The notes: generated by a model from the sequence alone, not told the origin. DNA of 64,000 nucleotides from Bacteroides coprosuis DSM 18011 (GCA_000212915.1 CM001167.1:793780-857779), one strand, 5' to 3'; numbered from the stretch's first letter, positions 37,093 through 47,567 are shown. Translations and numbers: made by a program.

Positions 37093-38553
37093 ATGAGTAC
37101 AATACTATCATTGAATCCAAAAGCTGTTTGGAAACACTTTCACGCCTTAACACAAATTCCACGTCCTTCAGGACATATTGAGGAAATAACTAAATACCTC
37201 GTAAAATTTGGTAAAGATTTAGGCTTAGAGTCATTTGTAGATAATATCGGAAATGTTGTTATTCGTAAGCCAGCTACACCTGGTATGGAAAATCGTAAAG
37301 GTGTAATCTTACAGGGCCATATGGATATGGTTCCTCAAAAGAATAATGACACTGTTCATGATTTTGAAAAAGACCCTATTGAAACAATTATTGACGGAGA
37401 ATGGGTTAGAGCTAATGGTACAACTTTAGGTGCTGACAATGGTATGGGGGTAGCTGCTGCTATGGCTGTGCTAGAATCTAAAGATATCAAACATGGTCCA
37501 CTAGAAGTACTTGTAACTGCAGATGAGGAAACAGGTATGGTTGGTGCGTTTGGTCTTAAAGCTGATACATTAAAAGGAGAGATCCTATTAAACTTAGACT
37601 CTGAATCTGAAGGTGATTTATTCATAGGATGTGCTGGGGGAGTAGATATTACTGCTTCATTACAATACAAAGAAGTTGAACCTGATGCAGATGATGTTGC
37701 TGTAGAAATCGTTTTAAAAGGGCTTAAAGGGGGACACTCTGGAATGGAAATAGACTCAGGTAGAGCAAATGCGAATAAATTAATGGTACGTTTCTTAAGA
37801 GAAGCTGTCGTATCTGTTGAAGCTCGCCTTTCTTCTTGGCAAGGAGGTAATATGCGCAATGCTATTCCACGTGAAGCACATGCTGTACTAACTATACCAA
37901 AAGATAATTTAGAAGACTTAGAAGGTTTAGCTGAATACTGTGAAACTCTATTTAATGAAGAATTTGGTGCTATTGAAACACCTATTAAAATATTGACGAG
38001 CAAAGTTGACTTACCGAAAGGTGTTGTTCCTGAAGAAATACAAGATAATTTAATTTCATCTATTTATGCTTGTCACAATGGAGTGTTAAGAATGATTCCT
38101 GCTATTCCTGACACAGTTGAGACTTCTACTAATATGGCTATTGTAGATATAAAAGAGGGAAAAGCTGAAGTTAAATTCTTAACTCGTAGTTCTAGTGATT
38201 CTATGAAAGAGTATCTAGCAACGATGATTGAATCATGCTTTGGTATGGCTGGTATGAAAGTTGAATTTAGTGGAGCTTATTCAGGCTGGAATCCTAATAT
38301 TGAATCGCCTATTTTAAAGGCTATGAAAGAAACTTATGAAAAGTTGTTTAAGAAAGAACCTTCCATAAAAGTTATTCATGCGGGTCTTGAATGTGGTATA
38401 ATTGGTGCTACTGTACCAGGATTGGATATGATTTCATTTGGACCTACACTAGAATCTCCTCACTCTCCAGCAGAACGAGTTCATATTGAATCTGTTGATA
38501 AATTCTATGATTTATTAGTAGTAGCTCTTGAAGCAACTCCTATAAAAGAATAA
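37093..38553 (+). CDS. pepD: Aminoacyl-histidine dipeptidase (PepD, M20)
   Basis: A 486-residue cytosolic zinc dipeptidase of the M20C family that cleaves Xaa-His and other dipeptides. Metal ligands and catalytic residues are in LQGHMDMVPQKN, TLGADNGMGVAAAMAVLE, VTADEETGMVGAFGL, LNLDSESEGDLFIGCAGG and, near the C-terminus, FGPTLESPHSPAERVHIES. The lid domain contains GLKGGHSGMEID. No signal peptide is present. Length is normal. A strong terminator follows. Confidence 0.95.
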   Translation: MSTILSLNPKAVWKHFHALTQIPRPSGHIEEITKYLVKFGKDLGLESFVDNIGNVVIRKPATPGMENRKGVILQGHMDMVPQKNNDTVHDFEKDPIETIIDGEWVRANGTTLGADNGMGVAAAMAVLESKDIKHGPLEVLVTADEETGMVGAFGLKADTLKGEILLNLDSESEGDLFIGCAGGVDITASLQYKEVEPDADDVAVEIVLKGLKGGHSGMEIDSGRANANKLMVRFLREAVVSVEARLSSWQGGNMRNAIPREAHAVLTIPKDNLEDLEGLAEYCETLFNEEFGAIETPIKILTSKVDLPKGVVPEEIQDNLISSIYACHNGVLRMIPAIPDTVETSTNMAIVDIKEGKAEVKFLTRSSSDSMKEYLATMIESCFGMAGMKVEFSGAYSGWNPNIESPILKAMKETYEKLFKKEPSIKVIHAGLECGIIGATVPGLDMISFGPTLESPHSPAERVHIESVDKFYDLLVVALEATPIKE

Positions 38554-38578
38554 ATACTTAATATTTATTAATACTGAA

Positions 38579-38615
38579 CCCCTAAAAGGAAAGATTTGTC
38601 CTTTTAGGGGTTTTT
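38579..38615 (+). terminator. Terminator after pepD
   Basis: CCCCTAAAAGGA pairs with TCCTTTTAGGGG around an 8-base loop, followed by TTTTT. Confidence 0.92.
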
Positions 38616-38703
38616 CTATATAAGTGCATTATATAGAAAGATTTTGTCTATATTTATATATATAAGCCTTTCATTAATCGATATAAAGAAATTATTATAC
38701 AAT

Positions 38704-41700
38704 ATGAAAAAATGGTTATCTTTTGTTGTTGTTGCATGCTTAGCATTCACAGCTATGTCATTTAGTAGTTCATATAAGAAGTTATGGGAAAAATATGAAG
38801 CTAGTATAGAAAAAGGTTTGCCTCGTTCGAGTATGGAATCGTTGTCTGAAATTATGGAGAAATCGAAGAATAGTAAAGATATAGGCCACTATTTCAAAGC
38901 TTATGTGCTCTACAACACGATAGAAGAGTATATAGGGGAAATAGAAGAAAAATCGAGTATCCAAAATCTAGAGGAATGGCTTCAAAATACGAAAGAAAAA
39001 GAAGATCAAGCTATTCTTTCTGCTATTCTATTACATGAATATTTTAATTTTTATCGAAACAATCAATTTGCAATAAGCGAACGGACAGATGTAATAAGTA
39101 ATGATTCTGTGCTGAGTAATATTGATTTGTGGTCAGATAAACAATTTAAAGAGAAATTTAAATATTTGTATTATCGTATCTTTAAAGATAAAGATCTTTT
39201 GCTTAAGAAATCAGCTAAAGACTATACTCCTTTTATTGAGATAAATCCTTTTGGAGAATACTTTAATCATGATTTATTCCATGTTCTTTTCGGGTTTACA
39301 TTATCTATTCAAGAGCAATCTCTCTTTAATTATCAAAATGAAGATTGGACTTTTGCTATGAGTATAGATGCGGCTTTAGAAGAATATAGAGATAATCGAG
39401 AGGCTACTTTACTTCTAAAACTCGAAAAAATCAAGAGAATGACACATGACCGTGTACATCCTTATGAGTCATATGATAGCTCTAGAGAGAAAAAGCTGCA
39501 AGAGCTAGATTTGTTGATTGATGAGTATCAGGATAGTGAACTAGTTGTTGAGGCTATTCATGAAAAGGCTGTTATTTTGTTGAATTCAAAGGAGAGAGAA
39601 GGTAATTATCTAAAGGTGGCTGAGTTATCAGAACAGTATATTGCTAAATACCCCAATTACTCAAGAATAAATATTCTAAAGAATTTACTGAATGAGGTTA
39701 AGAGTGAGTCGTTTCAGTTGGACTTTCCTTCTCGAATTCATACCAATGAAATCATTTTTAGAGACTTATCTTATCGAAATGCACAATGGGCTAAAATTGA
39801 AATTTATGAAGTGCCTGATGTTTCGGTATTTACAGATGATAGTTTATTAAACAATCAGTTTGTATCAGCTAATTGTCAATTAATAAAAACCCATAAGTTA
39901 GATAATCTTTATAATTCAGAGTATAGATCACAAAAGATAGATTCCATAGATTATAAAATCAATAAGGAAGGAATTTATTTAGTCGGTTTATCAACAAGTA
40001 AAAATACTCAAGAGGAATATAAGTGGTTGTATGTATCCGATGTTAAAATAATAACATCGAACTTTTCTTATAAAAACAATCGAAGTATTGATTTTTTCTC
40101 TGTAGATGCATTGTCTGGTCATCCAATCTCCAATATTAAAATTGAACTCATGGATAGGAGAAAGGATAAATATATTAGTTCTATTGAAACCAATGAAGTG
40201 GGTAGAGCTTCATACAATTTAAATGACCTCAAGGATGATTTATATATAAGTGAAATTAAAGTTTATAGAGGACAGCAATATCTTTTTAGTGAAAATATTT
40301 ATATACCCTATAGAAACTCATACGCAGCAGAAGATAATATAGATGAAAATGTTGCGATGAAAATGTTTATGAGTAGAGAAATATATCGCCCTGGTCAATC
40401 TGTCCAATTAAAAGGTTATGTATTCCAGCAACAAGAGGGTCATTTTGAAGTTGTATCCAACTATAGGGATACATTAATTATTAGTGATAATTCAGGTGCT
40501 GAATTATTAAAGCAGGCAATTGAAACCAATGACTTTGGAACATTTTCTATTGATTTCAATCTTCCAGATAAAGTATTGCCTGGTTATATGCAGGTACGTT
40601 CTCAAAAAGGAAACGGATATACCTCCTTTTTAGTAGAAGAATATAAACGTCCTACATTTACGATTGAGTTTTTGCCAGTTGAAGGCAAATATGCCGCGGG
40701 TGATACGATTACACTGAAAGGGAAAGTAGATAGCTTTAGTGGTTCACTACTCAATAAAGCACGTGTTAAAGCAGAGGTTTCAACTTTTACTTATAATATG
40801 ATGCCTTTACCTAGACCTTGTTTTTTTGTAATTCAGGGAAAAGAAAAACTACTAACTCATAATGAGATAGAATTAGATAATGCTGCGACTTTTTATTTAA
40901 AAATTCCTACAACAAATGAACAAGACTATTATTCTGTAAATATCAAAGTAACTTCCTTAGGAGGAGAAACTCAAGATGCTCATAAAGAGTTTTTAGTAGG
41001 TACCGATTCTTATAAACTAGATAACTCAGTAGAAAGTGTCTATGAGAAAAACTCTCCTGTTAACTTGTCTGTTTATGCAAAGAATTTTGATAATAAAAGA
41101 GTTGAGGCTAAAGGTGCTTATACTCTGGAAAGAGTAGAAGATTCAGTCGGTAGAGAGGCTAAGTATATTACAGAAAAGCAAGGCTCTTTTGTAGCTAATG
41201 ACTCGTTACTAATTGATTTTTCAGTACTTCCTACTGCCACTTATCGAATAACCTACGAAGGAGAAGGGATTACTAGTAAACTAGAGAGAGTCTTTACTGT
41301 CTATTCGGAAAAAGAAGATGCTGTACCTGTGTCAAGTGGTGATTGGCTACACGTGAAGAAAGCTACATTTGGTACTACATCGCCTGCTGAGATTCTTTAT
41401 GGAACAGGTGATGAAAATGCTTATGTATATATCGATATCTATTCACAAGATGGCGTTAAATTGACTGAAGAAAGAGTCATGAGCAAAGTCTATCAAAACT
41501 TTAAGTTGGATTATAAATCTGAGTATAAAGATGGTATAATTCTTTCTTTCATTTATTTCAAAAACAACAAGATGTATAATCGTACTATTGAAATAAGGAG
41601 AGATGTAGAAGAAGCAAATTTAAAATTGAAGTGGAAGACTTTTAGAGATAAGTTGTTGCCTGGCTCAAAGGAAGAATGGTCTTTGGAGGTACTTGATCAA

Positions 41701-44379
41701 AATAACAAGCCAATAGAAGTCGAAGTTATGGCATTAATGTATGATGCATCCCTTGATGAATTAATACCTTACCATAGAAATCAATTCAACTTCTCTTTAA
41801 ATCCAATGGTTCAGATTCCTTCAGTTTATGTCAATTCTCCAAATATTAGTACTGAATGGTATTCTTCACAGTTTAGAGATAATAGTTATGAAGTAAAAGT
41901 ATTAAAATTTGACGAGCTTTTCCTTCTGTCTCTTTTCGATGTTGAACCATTAAGAATTCGAGGTGCATCTACTCGCACAAATTATCATCTTCGTACTGAT
42001 AAAGTATTTACAGGGAGTGTAGCTAAGGCAAATAATATGGTCTTAGAAGAAAGTATAGTAGTAAATGATGCGGCTTCTCCTATAGCAGAAGGGGGTGCTT
42101 CACAAGTTCGCTCGAATTTTAGTGAATTGGCATTCTTTAAACCTCACTTGAAAACAAATAAAAAAGGTATTGTTGGTATTAGTTTTACCGCACCAGAACA
42201 ATTGACAAAGTGGAATGTAAGAGCTTTAGCTCATACAAAAACAATGAACTTAGGTAAAATAGAAGATGTTGTATTTACGGAAAAGAAATTCTCTATCACA
42301 CCCAATGTTCCTCGCTTTGTAAGAATAGGAGATGAGGTGATTTTAACTTCTACCCTAAAGAATGCTGGAGACAAAAACCAAAATGTATCTGTTCAATTAG
42401 TGCTATTTAATCCCTATACGGAGAAACAAATTTATACTGTATCTCAAAAAGTGAATGTTAATTCGATGTCTGAAGAAAGTGTGAATTTTGAATTACCTAA
42501 ATTGGATAATTTGGATGCTGTAGGTATTCGTATAATAGCAAGTAACTCTAAATTTAGTGATGGAGAGCAGCATATAATTCCTATATTATCAAATGAGGAA
42601 CCTTTAGTAGAGAGTAAGCCCGTTATATTACAGGAATCTGGTAAATCAACTATAAGTTTAGCTGACTTATTTAATAAGCAGAGTGAAACAGCTAAAAATA
42701 AAGAACTAACAATTGAGTTTACAGCAAATCCAACATGGTTTGTTATTCAGCCTATGTTGAGAATATGGAATGATAAAAGTATTAGTTCTTTAACTTATAT
42801 CCAGCAGCTAATGGCAAGTAATATTGCCTATAAATTGATATCTGAAAATCCCTTGTATTTTGAATTAGATCAGTCAACAGGAGCTTCATACAAGATGTTA
42901 AGCGAAAATGAATCTTTGCGGAATATAATAATGGAAGAGTCTCCTTGGAATCTGAAATCTCAAACGGAGAAAGAACTCTTTTCTCAATTTAGGATAAAGA
43001 CGATAGAAAACACTTCTCCATTAGTTATATACTCTTTGTTATCTCAGTTGGGTAAGTATCAAAATGCAGATGGAGGTTTTAGTTGGTATAATGGAATGGA
43101 TTCCAATTATTATATTACATTTTCGATAGCTCAATCGTTGCATTATTTAATGCAAGGAAATATGCTAAAAGAAGACTTGGAATATGAAGCGAAAGAAATG
43201 TTTGAGAATGCATGTCATTATTTATATCAATATCTTTTAAAGTATTATAAGTTTGACAATAGCAATGTAAACCTCTACAACAATCAATTAGAGGTTGTTC
43301 TCTTGACTTTAGGTACTCCTGATTTCCCTTTCACAAAGGAAGAAAAGCTGTACAATCAACAAGTCGTAAAGAATGTCCCAGAATTATTGGAGAAAAGCGA
43401 CTTACTTATAAAATCGAATGCTTTGCGTATTTTATTAATGGATGGAGATAAAAAGAATGCTAACCACTTTGCTAATTCTATTAAAGAACATTTGTTAATT
43501 TCTCAAGTAGACGGAGCCCATTTTGGTGGAAGACAATATGATCAAAGAAACAGAGTTTATCAAGTAGAAACACATATTGAAGCTATGAAAGCTTTATATG
43601 CTTGGAGTAAAGATGAGAACTTATTAAATCAAATGAAGTATTGGTTGGCTCAAAAGTTAGAAAGACAAGACTTTATTAATGGGCTGTTACTAAATGATGC
43701 TTTGTTTTCAATCTCTAATTTAGGTGAAAACATATCCATAGAAAACTCTAGCATAGAAATAAAGGTGGGTAATGAATGGATAAAAGTAAACCGTGAAAAC
43801 CCTTATGTTAAGAGAACTTTTAATGTGGATAAACAGCAAATAGCGAATATCTCTGTATTAAAAGAAGGATCTCAAATAATTTGGGGTGGGATATATGCAA
43901 CGTTTACCGAAAAATTAGATCAGATAGAATCTTATCAAGGAGATATTTCTGTGAACACTCAATATTTTATTGAAAAAACAAAAGAGGGTGAGAGAGTCCT
44001 AGAGTCATTGAATGAGGGAGATTTTATAGAAAAAGGAGATGTAGTAGTAAGTAGAATAAACTTTACAGTAAAAAATGATTTAGACTTAGTATTTATCAAA
44101 GATAGTAGAGCTGCTTGCTTAGAACCAATGGATACGCAATCAGGCTATCGTTGGGGTGTTTTGTTTTTTGGACCAAACCATGTTCCTTCTTATGTAGCTG
44201 TACGAGATGCATCTACTCAGTATTTTTATAATGCATTAAAAAAGGGAACTTATATTCTTGAGAATCGTTCTTATGTAAGTAGAACAGGTAAATATCAGTC
44301 TGGAATTGTTACTATACAAAGCATGTTTGCACCCGAATTATCTGGCCACTCTGGAAGTGCTTATTTAAATGTAAAATAA
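38704..44379 (+). CDS. Alpha-2-macroglobulin family protein lacking the thioester motif
   Basis: A secreted 1891-residue protein with signal MKKWLSFVVVACLAFTAMSFSS. The earlier in-frame ATG at 38644 gives an unlikely extension. A helical N-terminal region (about 25-330) is followed by macroglobulin MG domains: EIYRPGQSVQLKGYVFQ (MG2) and, further on, SRTN-type bait-like segment LRIRGASTRTNYH. The A2M domain has FFKPHLKTNKKGIVGISFTA, then PEQLTKWNVRALAHT. Thioester-domain helices (QNADGGFSWYNGMDSNYYI) precede the receptor-like end. Where relatives have a YPYxCxEQ thioester loop, after PTWFVIQPM, this protein has IWNDKSISSLTYIQQ, without Cys-x-Glu-Gln. It may be a structural or protease-binding relative. 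DUF1573 follows. Confidence 0.88.
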   Translation: MKKWLSFVVVACLAFTAMSFSSSYKKLWEKYEASIEKGLPRSSMESLSEIMEKSKNSKDIGHYFKAYVLYNTIEEYIGEIEEKSSIQNLEEWLQNTKEKEDQAILSAILLHEYFNFYRNNQFAISERTDVISNDSVLSNIDLWSDKQFKEKFKYLYYRIFKDKDLLLKKSAKDYTPFIEINPFGEYFNHDLFHVLFGFTLSIQEQSLFNYQNEDWTFAMSIDAALEEYRDNREATLLLKLEKIKRMTHDRVHPYESYDSSREKKLQELDLLIDEYQDSELVVEAIHEKAVILLNSKEREGNYLKVAELSEQYIAKYPNYSRINILKNLLNEVKSESFQLDFPSRIHTNEIIFRDLSYRNAQWAKIEIYEVPDVSVFTDDSLLNNQFVSANCQLIKTHKLDNLYNSEYRSQKIDSIDYKINKEGIYLVGLSTSKNTQEEYKWLYVSDVKIITSNFSYKNNRSIDFFSVDALSGHPISNIKIELMDRRKDKYISSIETNEVGRASYNLNDLKDDLYISEIKVYRGQQYLFSENIYIPYRNSYAAEDNIDENVAMKMFMSREIYRPGQSVQLKGYVFQQQEGHFEVVSNYRDTLIISDNSGAELLKQAIETNDFGTFSIDFNLPDKVLPGYMQVRSQKGNGYTSFLVEEYKRPTFTIEFLPVEGKYAAGDTITLKGKVDSFSGSLLNKARVKAEVSTFTYNMMPLPRPCFFVIQGKEKLLTHNEIELDNAATFYLKIPTTNEQDYYSVNIKVTSLGGETQDAHKEFLVGTDSYKLDNSVESVYEKNSPVNLSVYAKNFDNKRVEAKGAYTLERVEDSVGREAKYITEKQGSFVANDSLLIDFSVLPTATYRITYEGEGITSKLERVFTVYSEKEDAVPVSSGDWLHVKKATFGTTSPAEILYGTGDENAYVYIDIYSQDGVKLTEERVMSKVYQNFKLDYKSEYKDGIILSFIYFKNNKMYNRTIEIRRDVEEANLKLKWKTFRDKLLPGSKEEWSLEVLDQNNKPIEVEVMALMYDASLDELIPYHRNQFNFSLNPMVQIPSVYVNSPNISTEWYSSQFRDNSYEVKVLKFDELFLLSLFDVEPLRIRGASTRTNYHLRTDKVFTGSVAKANNMVLEESIVVNDAASPIAEGGASQVRSNFSELAFFKPHLKTNKKGIVGISFTAPEQLTKWNVRALAHTKTMNLGKIEDVVFTEKKFSITPNVPRFVRIGDEVILTSTLKNAGDKNQNVSVQLVLFNPYTEKQIYTVSQKVNVNSMSEESVNFELPKLDNLDAVGIRIIASNSKFSDGEQHIIPILSNEEPLVESKPVILQESGKSTISLADLFNKQSETAKNKELTIEFTANPTWFVIQPMLRIWNDKSISSLTYIQQLMASNIAYKLISENPLYFELDQSTGASYKMLSENESLRNIIMEESPWNLKSQTEKELFSQFRIKTIENTSPLVIYSLLSQLGKYQNADGGFSWYNGMDSNYYITFSIAQSLHYLMQGNMLKEDLEYEAKEMFENACHYLYQYLLKYYKFDNSNVNLYNNQLEVVLLTLGTPDFPFTKEEKLYNQQVVKNVPELLEKSDLLIKSNALRILLMDGDKKNANHFANSIKEHLLISQVDGAHFGGRQYDQRNRVYQVETHIEAMKALYAWSKDENLLNQMKYWLAQKLERQDFINGLLLNDALFSISNLGENISIENSSIEIKVGNEWIKVNRENPYVKRTFNVDKQQIANISVLKEGSQIIWGGIYATFTEKLDQIESYQGDISVNTQYFIEKTKEGERVLESLNEGDFIEKGDVVVSRINFTVKNDLDLVFIKDSRAACLEPMDTQSGYRWGVLFFGPNHVPSYVAVRDASTQYFYNALKKGTYILENRSYVSRTGKYQSGIVTIQSMFAPELSGHSGSAYLNVK

Positions 44380-44479
44380 CAAAAGAGTAGAATGATATTC
44401 CAAACTATTTACAATAGACTAGAATAGTTACATTAAAAAAACTATTTTTGTAAGTAACTAACAAAAAATACAGAACTTA

Positions 44480-45547
44480 ATGAGACGCGTTTCATTCATA
44501 TTAATACTACTTCTTGTAAGCTCTATGCAGCTTATGGCTCAAGCACGTTTGACTGCAAATAAAGAATCGTTTGATTTTGGTCAAATAGAGTGGAATAAAC
44601 CTGTAACTGTGGATTATATAGTTACAAACTCAGGTGATATCCCGTTAATCATTGCAAATGTTACTTCTTCATGTGCTTGTACTGTTGCATCTTGGCCGAA
44701 TATGCCGATAGAACCGGGAAAGCAAGGAGTCATTAGTGTAGAATTTGATGCTAAGGCTTTGGGTGAGTTTTATAAGGAAGTTGAAATCTATAGCAATTCT
44801 ACTCCTGACATAGTATATCTAAACTTTAAAGGTGAGGTTGTAAGAGAAATAACAGATTTTAGTAAATCTCATCCGTTAAAGATTGGAGGTATTCGTTTGG
44901 ATAAAGACTCTATAAACTTTGGTGATATTTTGGCTGGTTCTAAAGTTGATTTTACTATTAATATAGTTAATGAAACAGATTCTCCTTATTCCCCCATATT
45001 AATGCATACCCCTCCTTATATGCTGGTTAAAGCATCTGATTTATATATTCCCAAAGGAGGTAAAGGAAGTTTTAATATTACTTTGGATACAGACTTGCTT
45101 GTTAATTTTGGAGAGTTTAAATCCGAGCTTTATCTGTCTCGTTTTATTGGAGATAAAGTTGGAACCGATAATAGAATACCTTTTTCATTTACGTTAATTC
45201 CTAATTTATCAGATAGTAGAAAGGATTTAAGTATAGCTATTCCTGATATGGAGTTGACTAAATCTAAACTTAACTTAGTTGCTGATTTTGCAAATAAGAA
45301 TAAAGTTTCTGATCAAATAATGATTCAAAATAGGGGAAATGGGGAACTTAAAATTTTGAAATTACAGACATTTAGCCCTGCTGTAGAATTAAAATTAAAT
45401 AAAGCTTCTTTAAACAGCGGAGAAATAGCTAAATTGAAAATTACAATAGATAAGAAAAAACAGTTGACAGATAGTGATAATTTGGATATATTAATGATTA
45501 CCAATGATCCCTATCATACAAAGACTGTAATAGAAATTAAGCATTAG
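44480..45547 (+). CDS. DUF1573 domain protein, secreted
   Basis: A 355-residue exported protein with signal MRRVSFILILLLVSSMQLMAQA. The first domain (about 22-125) carries the DUF1573 pattern: ESFDFGQIEWNKPVTVDYIVTN, then GDIPLIIANVTSSCACTVASWP and PIEPGKQGVISVEFDA. A second, more divergent immunoglobulin-like domain follows (about 140-225), and a third part ends the protein. DUF1573 proteins of Bacteroidetes are periplasmic or surface proteins of unknown role, sometimes with a Cys-x-Cys pair, seen here as CAC. A -7 box TATTTTTG lies 30 bases upstream, so it can be transcribed separately from the macroglobulin gene. Confidence 0.85.
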   Translation: MRRVSFILILLLVSSMQLMAQARLTANKESFDFGQIEWNKPVTVDYIVTNSGDIPLIIANVTSSCACTVASWPNMPIEPGKQGVISVEFDAKALGEFYKEVEIYSNSTPDIVYLNFKGEVVREITDFSKSHPLKIGGIRLDKDSINFGDILAGSKVDFTINIVNETDSPYSPILMHTPPYMLVKASDLYIPKGGKGSFNITLDTDLLVNFGEFKSELYLSRFIGDKVGTDNRIPFSFTLIPNLSDSRKDLSIAIPDMELTKSKLNLVADFANKNKVSDQIMIQNRGNGELKILKLQTFSPAVELKLNKASLNSGEIAKLKITIDKKKQLTDSDNLDILMITNDPYHTKTVIEIKH

Positions 45548-45573
45548 AATATAATCTTAGAATCTTAGAAGTT

Positions 45574-46674
45574 ATGGAAAAACACCCCGAAAATAATGAA
45601 GAGTACAAAGGTCTTAAAGTAAACAAGGGGATAGCTCAACCAGAAATTGTTAGTCCTTATTTAAGAAATAAACGTGTACAGCGCAGAGAGTTATCTGTAA
45701 ATGATTATGTAGAAGGAATAGTTAAGGGTAATGTAAGTATGCTTAGTAGAGCTGTTACATTAGTTGAAAGTATAAACCCTGATCATCAGTCAATAGCTCA
45801 AGAAGTTCTTGAAAAATGTTTACCCTACTCAGGTAAATCAGTGAGGATAGGTATCAGCGGTGTGCCTGGAGCAGGAAAAAGTACTTCAATAGACTCTTTT
45901 GGTATGCATGTTTTGGAAAAGGGAGGCAAATTGGCAGTTCTTGCTATCGACCCAAGCAGTGAGAGAAGTAAAGGAAGTATTCTTGGAGATAAAACACGTA
46001 TGGAAGCATTGTCGGCTCATCCAAGATCTTTTATTCGCCCTAGTCCATCAGCAGGCTCACTCGGTGGAGTTGCTCGAAAAACCAGAGAATCTATAATTTT
46101 ATGTGAAGCAGCAGGATATGATAAGGTGTTTGTAGAAACAGTAGGTGTAGGGCAAAGTGAAACTGCTGTTCACTCTATGGTAGATTTTTTCTTACTTATT
46201 CAATTGGCTGGTACAGGCGATGAGCTTCAAGGTATAAAGCGTGGTATTATGGAAATGGCAGACGCCATAGTCATAAATAAAGCTGATGGTGATAATATTG
46301 ATAAGGCAAACTTGGCTGCAACTCAGTTCAGAAATGCTTTACATCTTTTCCCAGCTCCTGAATCTGGATGGACTCCAAGAGTTCTTACTTATTCTGGTTT
46401 CTATAACTTAGGTGTTAAAGAGATTTGGGATATGGTCGATGAATATATGGACTTCGTTAAAGATAATGGGTATTTTGATCATCATAGAAATCAGCAAAGT
46501 AAGTACTGGATGTATGAATCGATTGATGAAACCTTAAAATCAAGTTTCTATAATAATAGCTATATCAAAGAAATACTTACTCAATATGAAGATTCTGTAC
46601 TTCAAGGAAATGTTACCTCTTTTGTGGCTGCAAAAAAACTATTAGATACTTATTTTAATGAGATAAAGAAGTAG
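45574..46674 (+). CDS. meaB: Methylmalonyl-CoA mutase-associated GTPase MeaB
   Basis: A 366-residue G3E-family GTPase that protects and reloads adenosylcobalamin-dependent methylmalonyl-CoA mutase. GTP-binding parts are GISGVPGAGKSTSIDSFG (P-loop), AIDPSSERSKGSILGDKTRM, VETVGVGQSETAVHSMVDFF and VINKADGDN. The C-terminal dimerisation arm is present. The mutase genes (mutA/mutB) are not in the window. Its presence suggests the succinate-propionate route. It is 26 bases after DUF1573. Confidence 0.94.
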   Translation: MEKHPENNEEYKGLKVNKGIAQPEIVSPYLRNKRVQRRELSVNDYVEGIVKGNVSMLSRAVTLVESINPDHQSIAQEVLEKCLPYSGKSVRIGISGVPGAGKSTSIDSFGMHVLEKGGKLAVLAIDPSSERSKGSILGDKTRMEALSAHPRSFIRPSPSAGSLGGVARKTRESIILCEAAGYDKVFVETVGVGQSETAVHSMVDFFLLIQLAGTGDELQGIKRGIMEMADAIVINKADGDNIDKANLAATQFRNALHLFPAPESGWTPRVLTYSGFYNLGVKEIWDMVDEYMDFVKDNGYFDHHRNQQSKYWMYESIDETLKSSFYNNSYIKEILTQYEDSVLQGNVTSFVAAKKLLDTYFNEIKK

Positions 46675-46733
46675 ATTCTAGAATCTCTACTAAATATTTT
46701 GGAAATTTAGATTTCCCCTAAACTTGTTACATT

Positions 46734-47564
46734 ATGGAAGAAAAGGCAAAATATATCAAGAGAATTGAAATTAAAAACCTTTGGAATCGATTAACTGTAA
46801 AATGGGATTTACGACCCGACGTTAATATCTTAGCAGGTATTAATGGAGTAGGGAAAACAACCATATTGAATCGAGTTATTAGCTTCCTTGAAGAGCATGA
46901 AGGGGAAAAGGTTACTCCAACTGAGGATATTGAGGGGGTGAATGTCTATTTTGACAGCCCCCAAGCTCAGTACATACCTTATAATGTCATTAGGAGTTAT
47001 GATAGACCCTTAATGGTAAAAGAAGTAACCTCTAGAGTCGATCGAAATGTTCGATCTGAATTAGATTGGCAACTTTATCTTTTGCAAAGAAAATACTTGG
47101 ATTATCAAGTGAATGTAGGTAACCGAATGATAGAATGTTTAGGTAGTAATGATCCTGATGTTCGTGTCAAAGCGATAGAGATTGCTCATAATAAAACAAG
47201 ATTTCAAGATATTGTTGATGAGCTGTTTTCTTATACTCATAAAAAAATAGATAGAACAAGAAACGAGATTGTGTTCAATCAGAGAGGTAAATTACTCTTA
47301 CCCTATCAGCTGTCGTCAGGAGAAAAGCAAATGTTGCTGATTCTCTTAACTACTTTGGTTCAAGATTTTGATCATTTTGTCCTCTTAATGGATGAACCAG
47401 AAGCTTCTTTACATATAGAATGGCAACAAAAATTAATCTCCATAATTAGAGAGTTAAATCCTAACGCACAATTAATATTAACTACGCACTCACCTGCTGT
47501 AATAATGGAGGGGTGGTTAGATGCGGTAACAGAAGTGAGTGATATTTCAACTTTAAAAGAGTGA
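46734..47564 (+). CDS. ABC-type AAA ATPase, AriA-like partner of DUF4435
   Basis: A 276-residue AAA/SMC-like ATPase. It has Walker A GINGVGKT (35-42), ABC signature LSSGEKQM (193-200), Walker B VLLMDEPEAS (216-225) and H-loop THS (251-253). The middle (about 95-175) is a helical insert with no membrane segment. The domain layout fits the AAA_21/AAA_15 group, which contains the ATPases of OLD-like and PARIS defence systems. The partner downstream starts after 3 bases and belongs to DUF4435. The same pair may also be a housekeeping gene set in Bacteroides. The function cannot be settled from sequence. Confidence 0.82.
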   Translation: MEEKAKYIKRIEIKNLWNRLTVKWDLRPDVNILAGINGVGKTTILNRVISFLEEHEGEKVTPTEDIEGVNVYFDSPQAQYIPYNVIRSYDRPLMVKEVTSRVDRNVRSELDWQLYLLQRKYLDYQVNVGNRMIECLGSNDPDVRVKAIEIAHNKTRFQDIVDELFSYTHKKIDRTRNEIVFNQRGKLLLPYQLSSGEKQMLLILLTTLVQDFDHFVLLMDEPEASLHIEWQQKLISIIRELNPNAQLILTTHSPAVIMEGWLDAVTEVSDISTLKE

Positions 47565-47567
47565 GTT

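Noticed and set aside
38644-38703. Earlier start (20 extra residues) for the alpha-2-macroglobulin-like gene
   Set aside because: The extension puts an unrelated hydrophobic segment before a good signal peptide beginning MKKWLSF.
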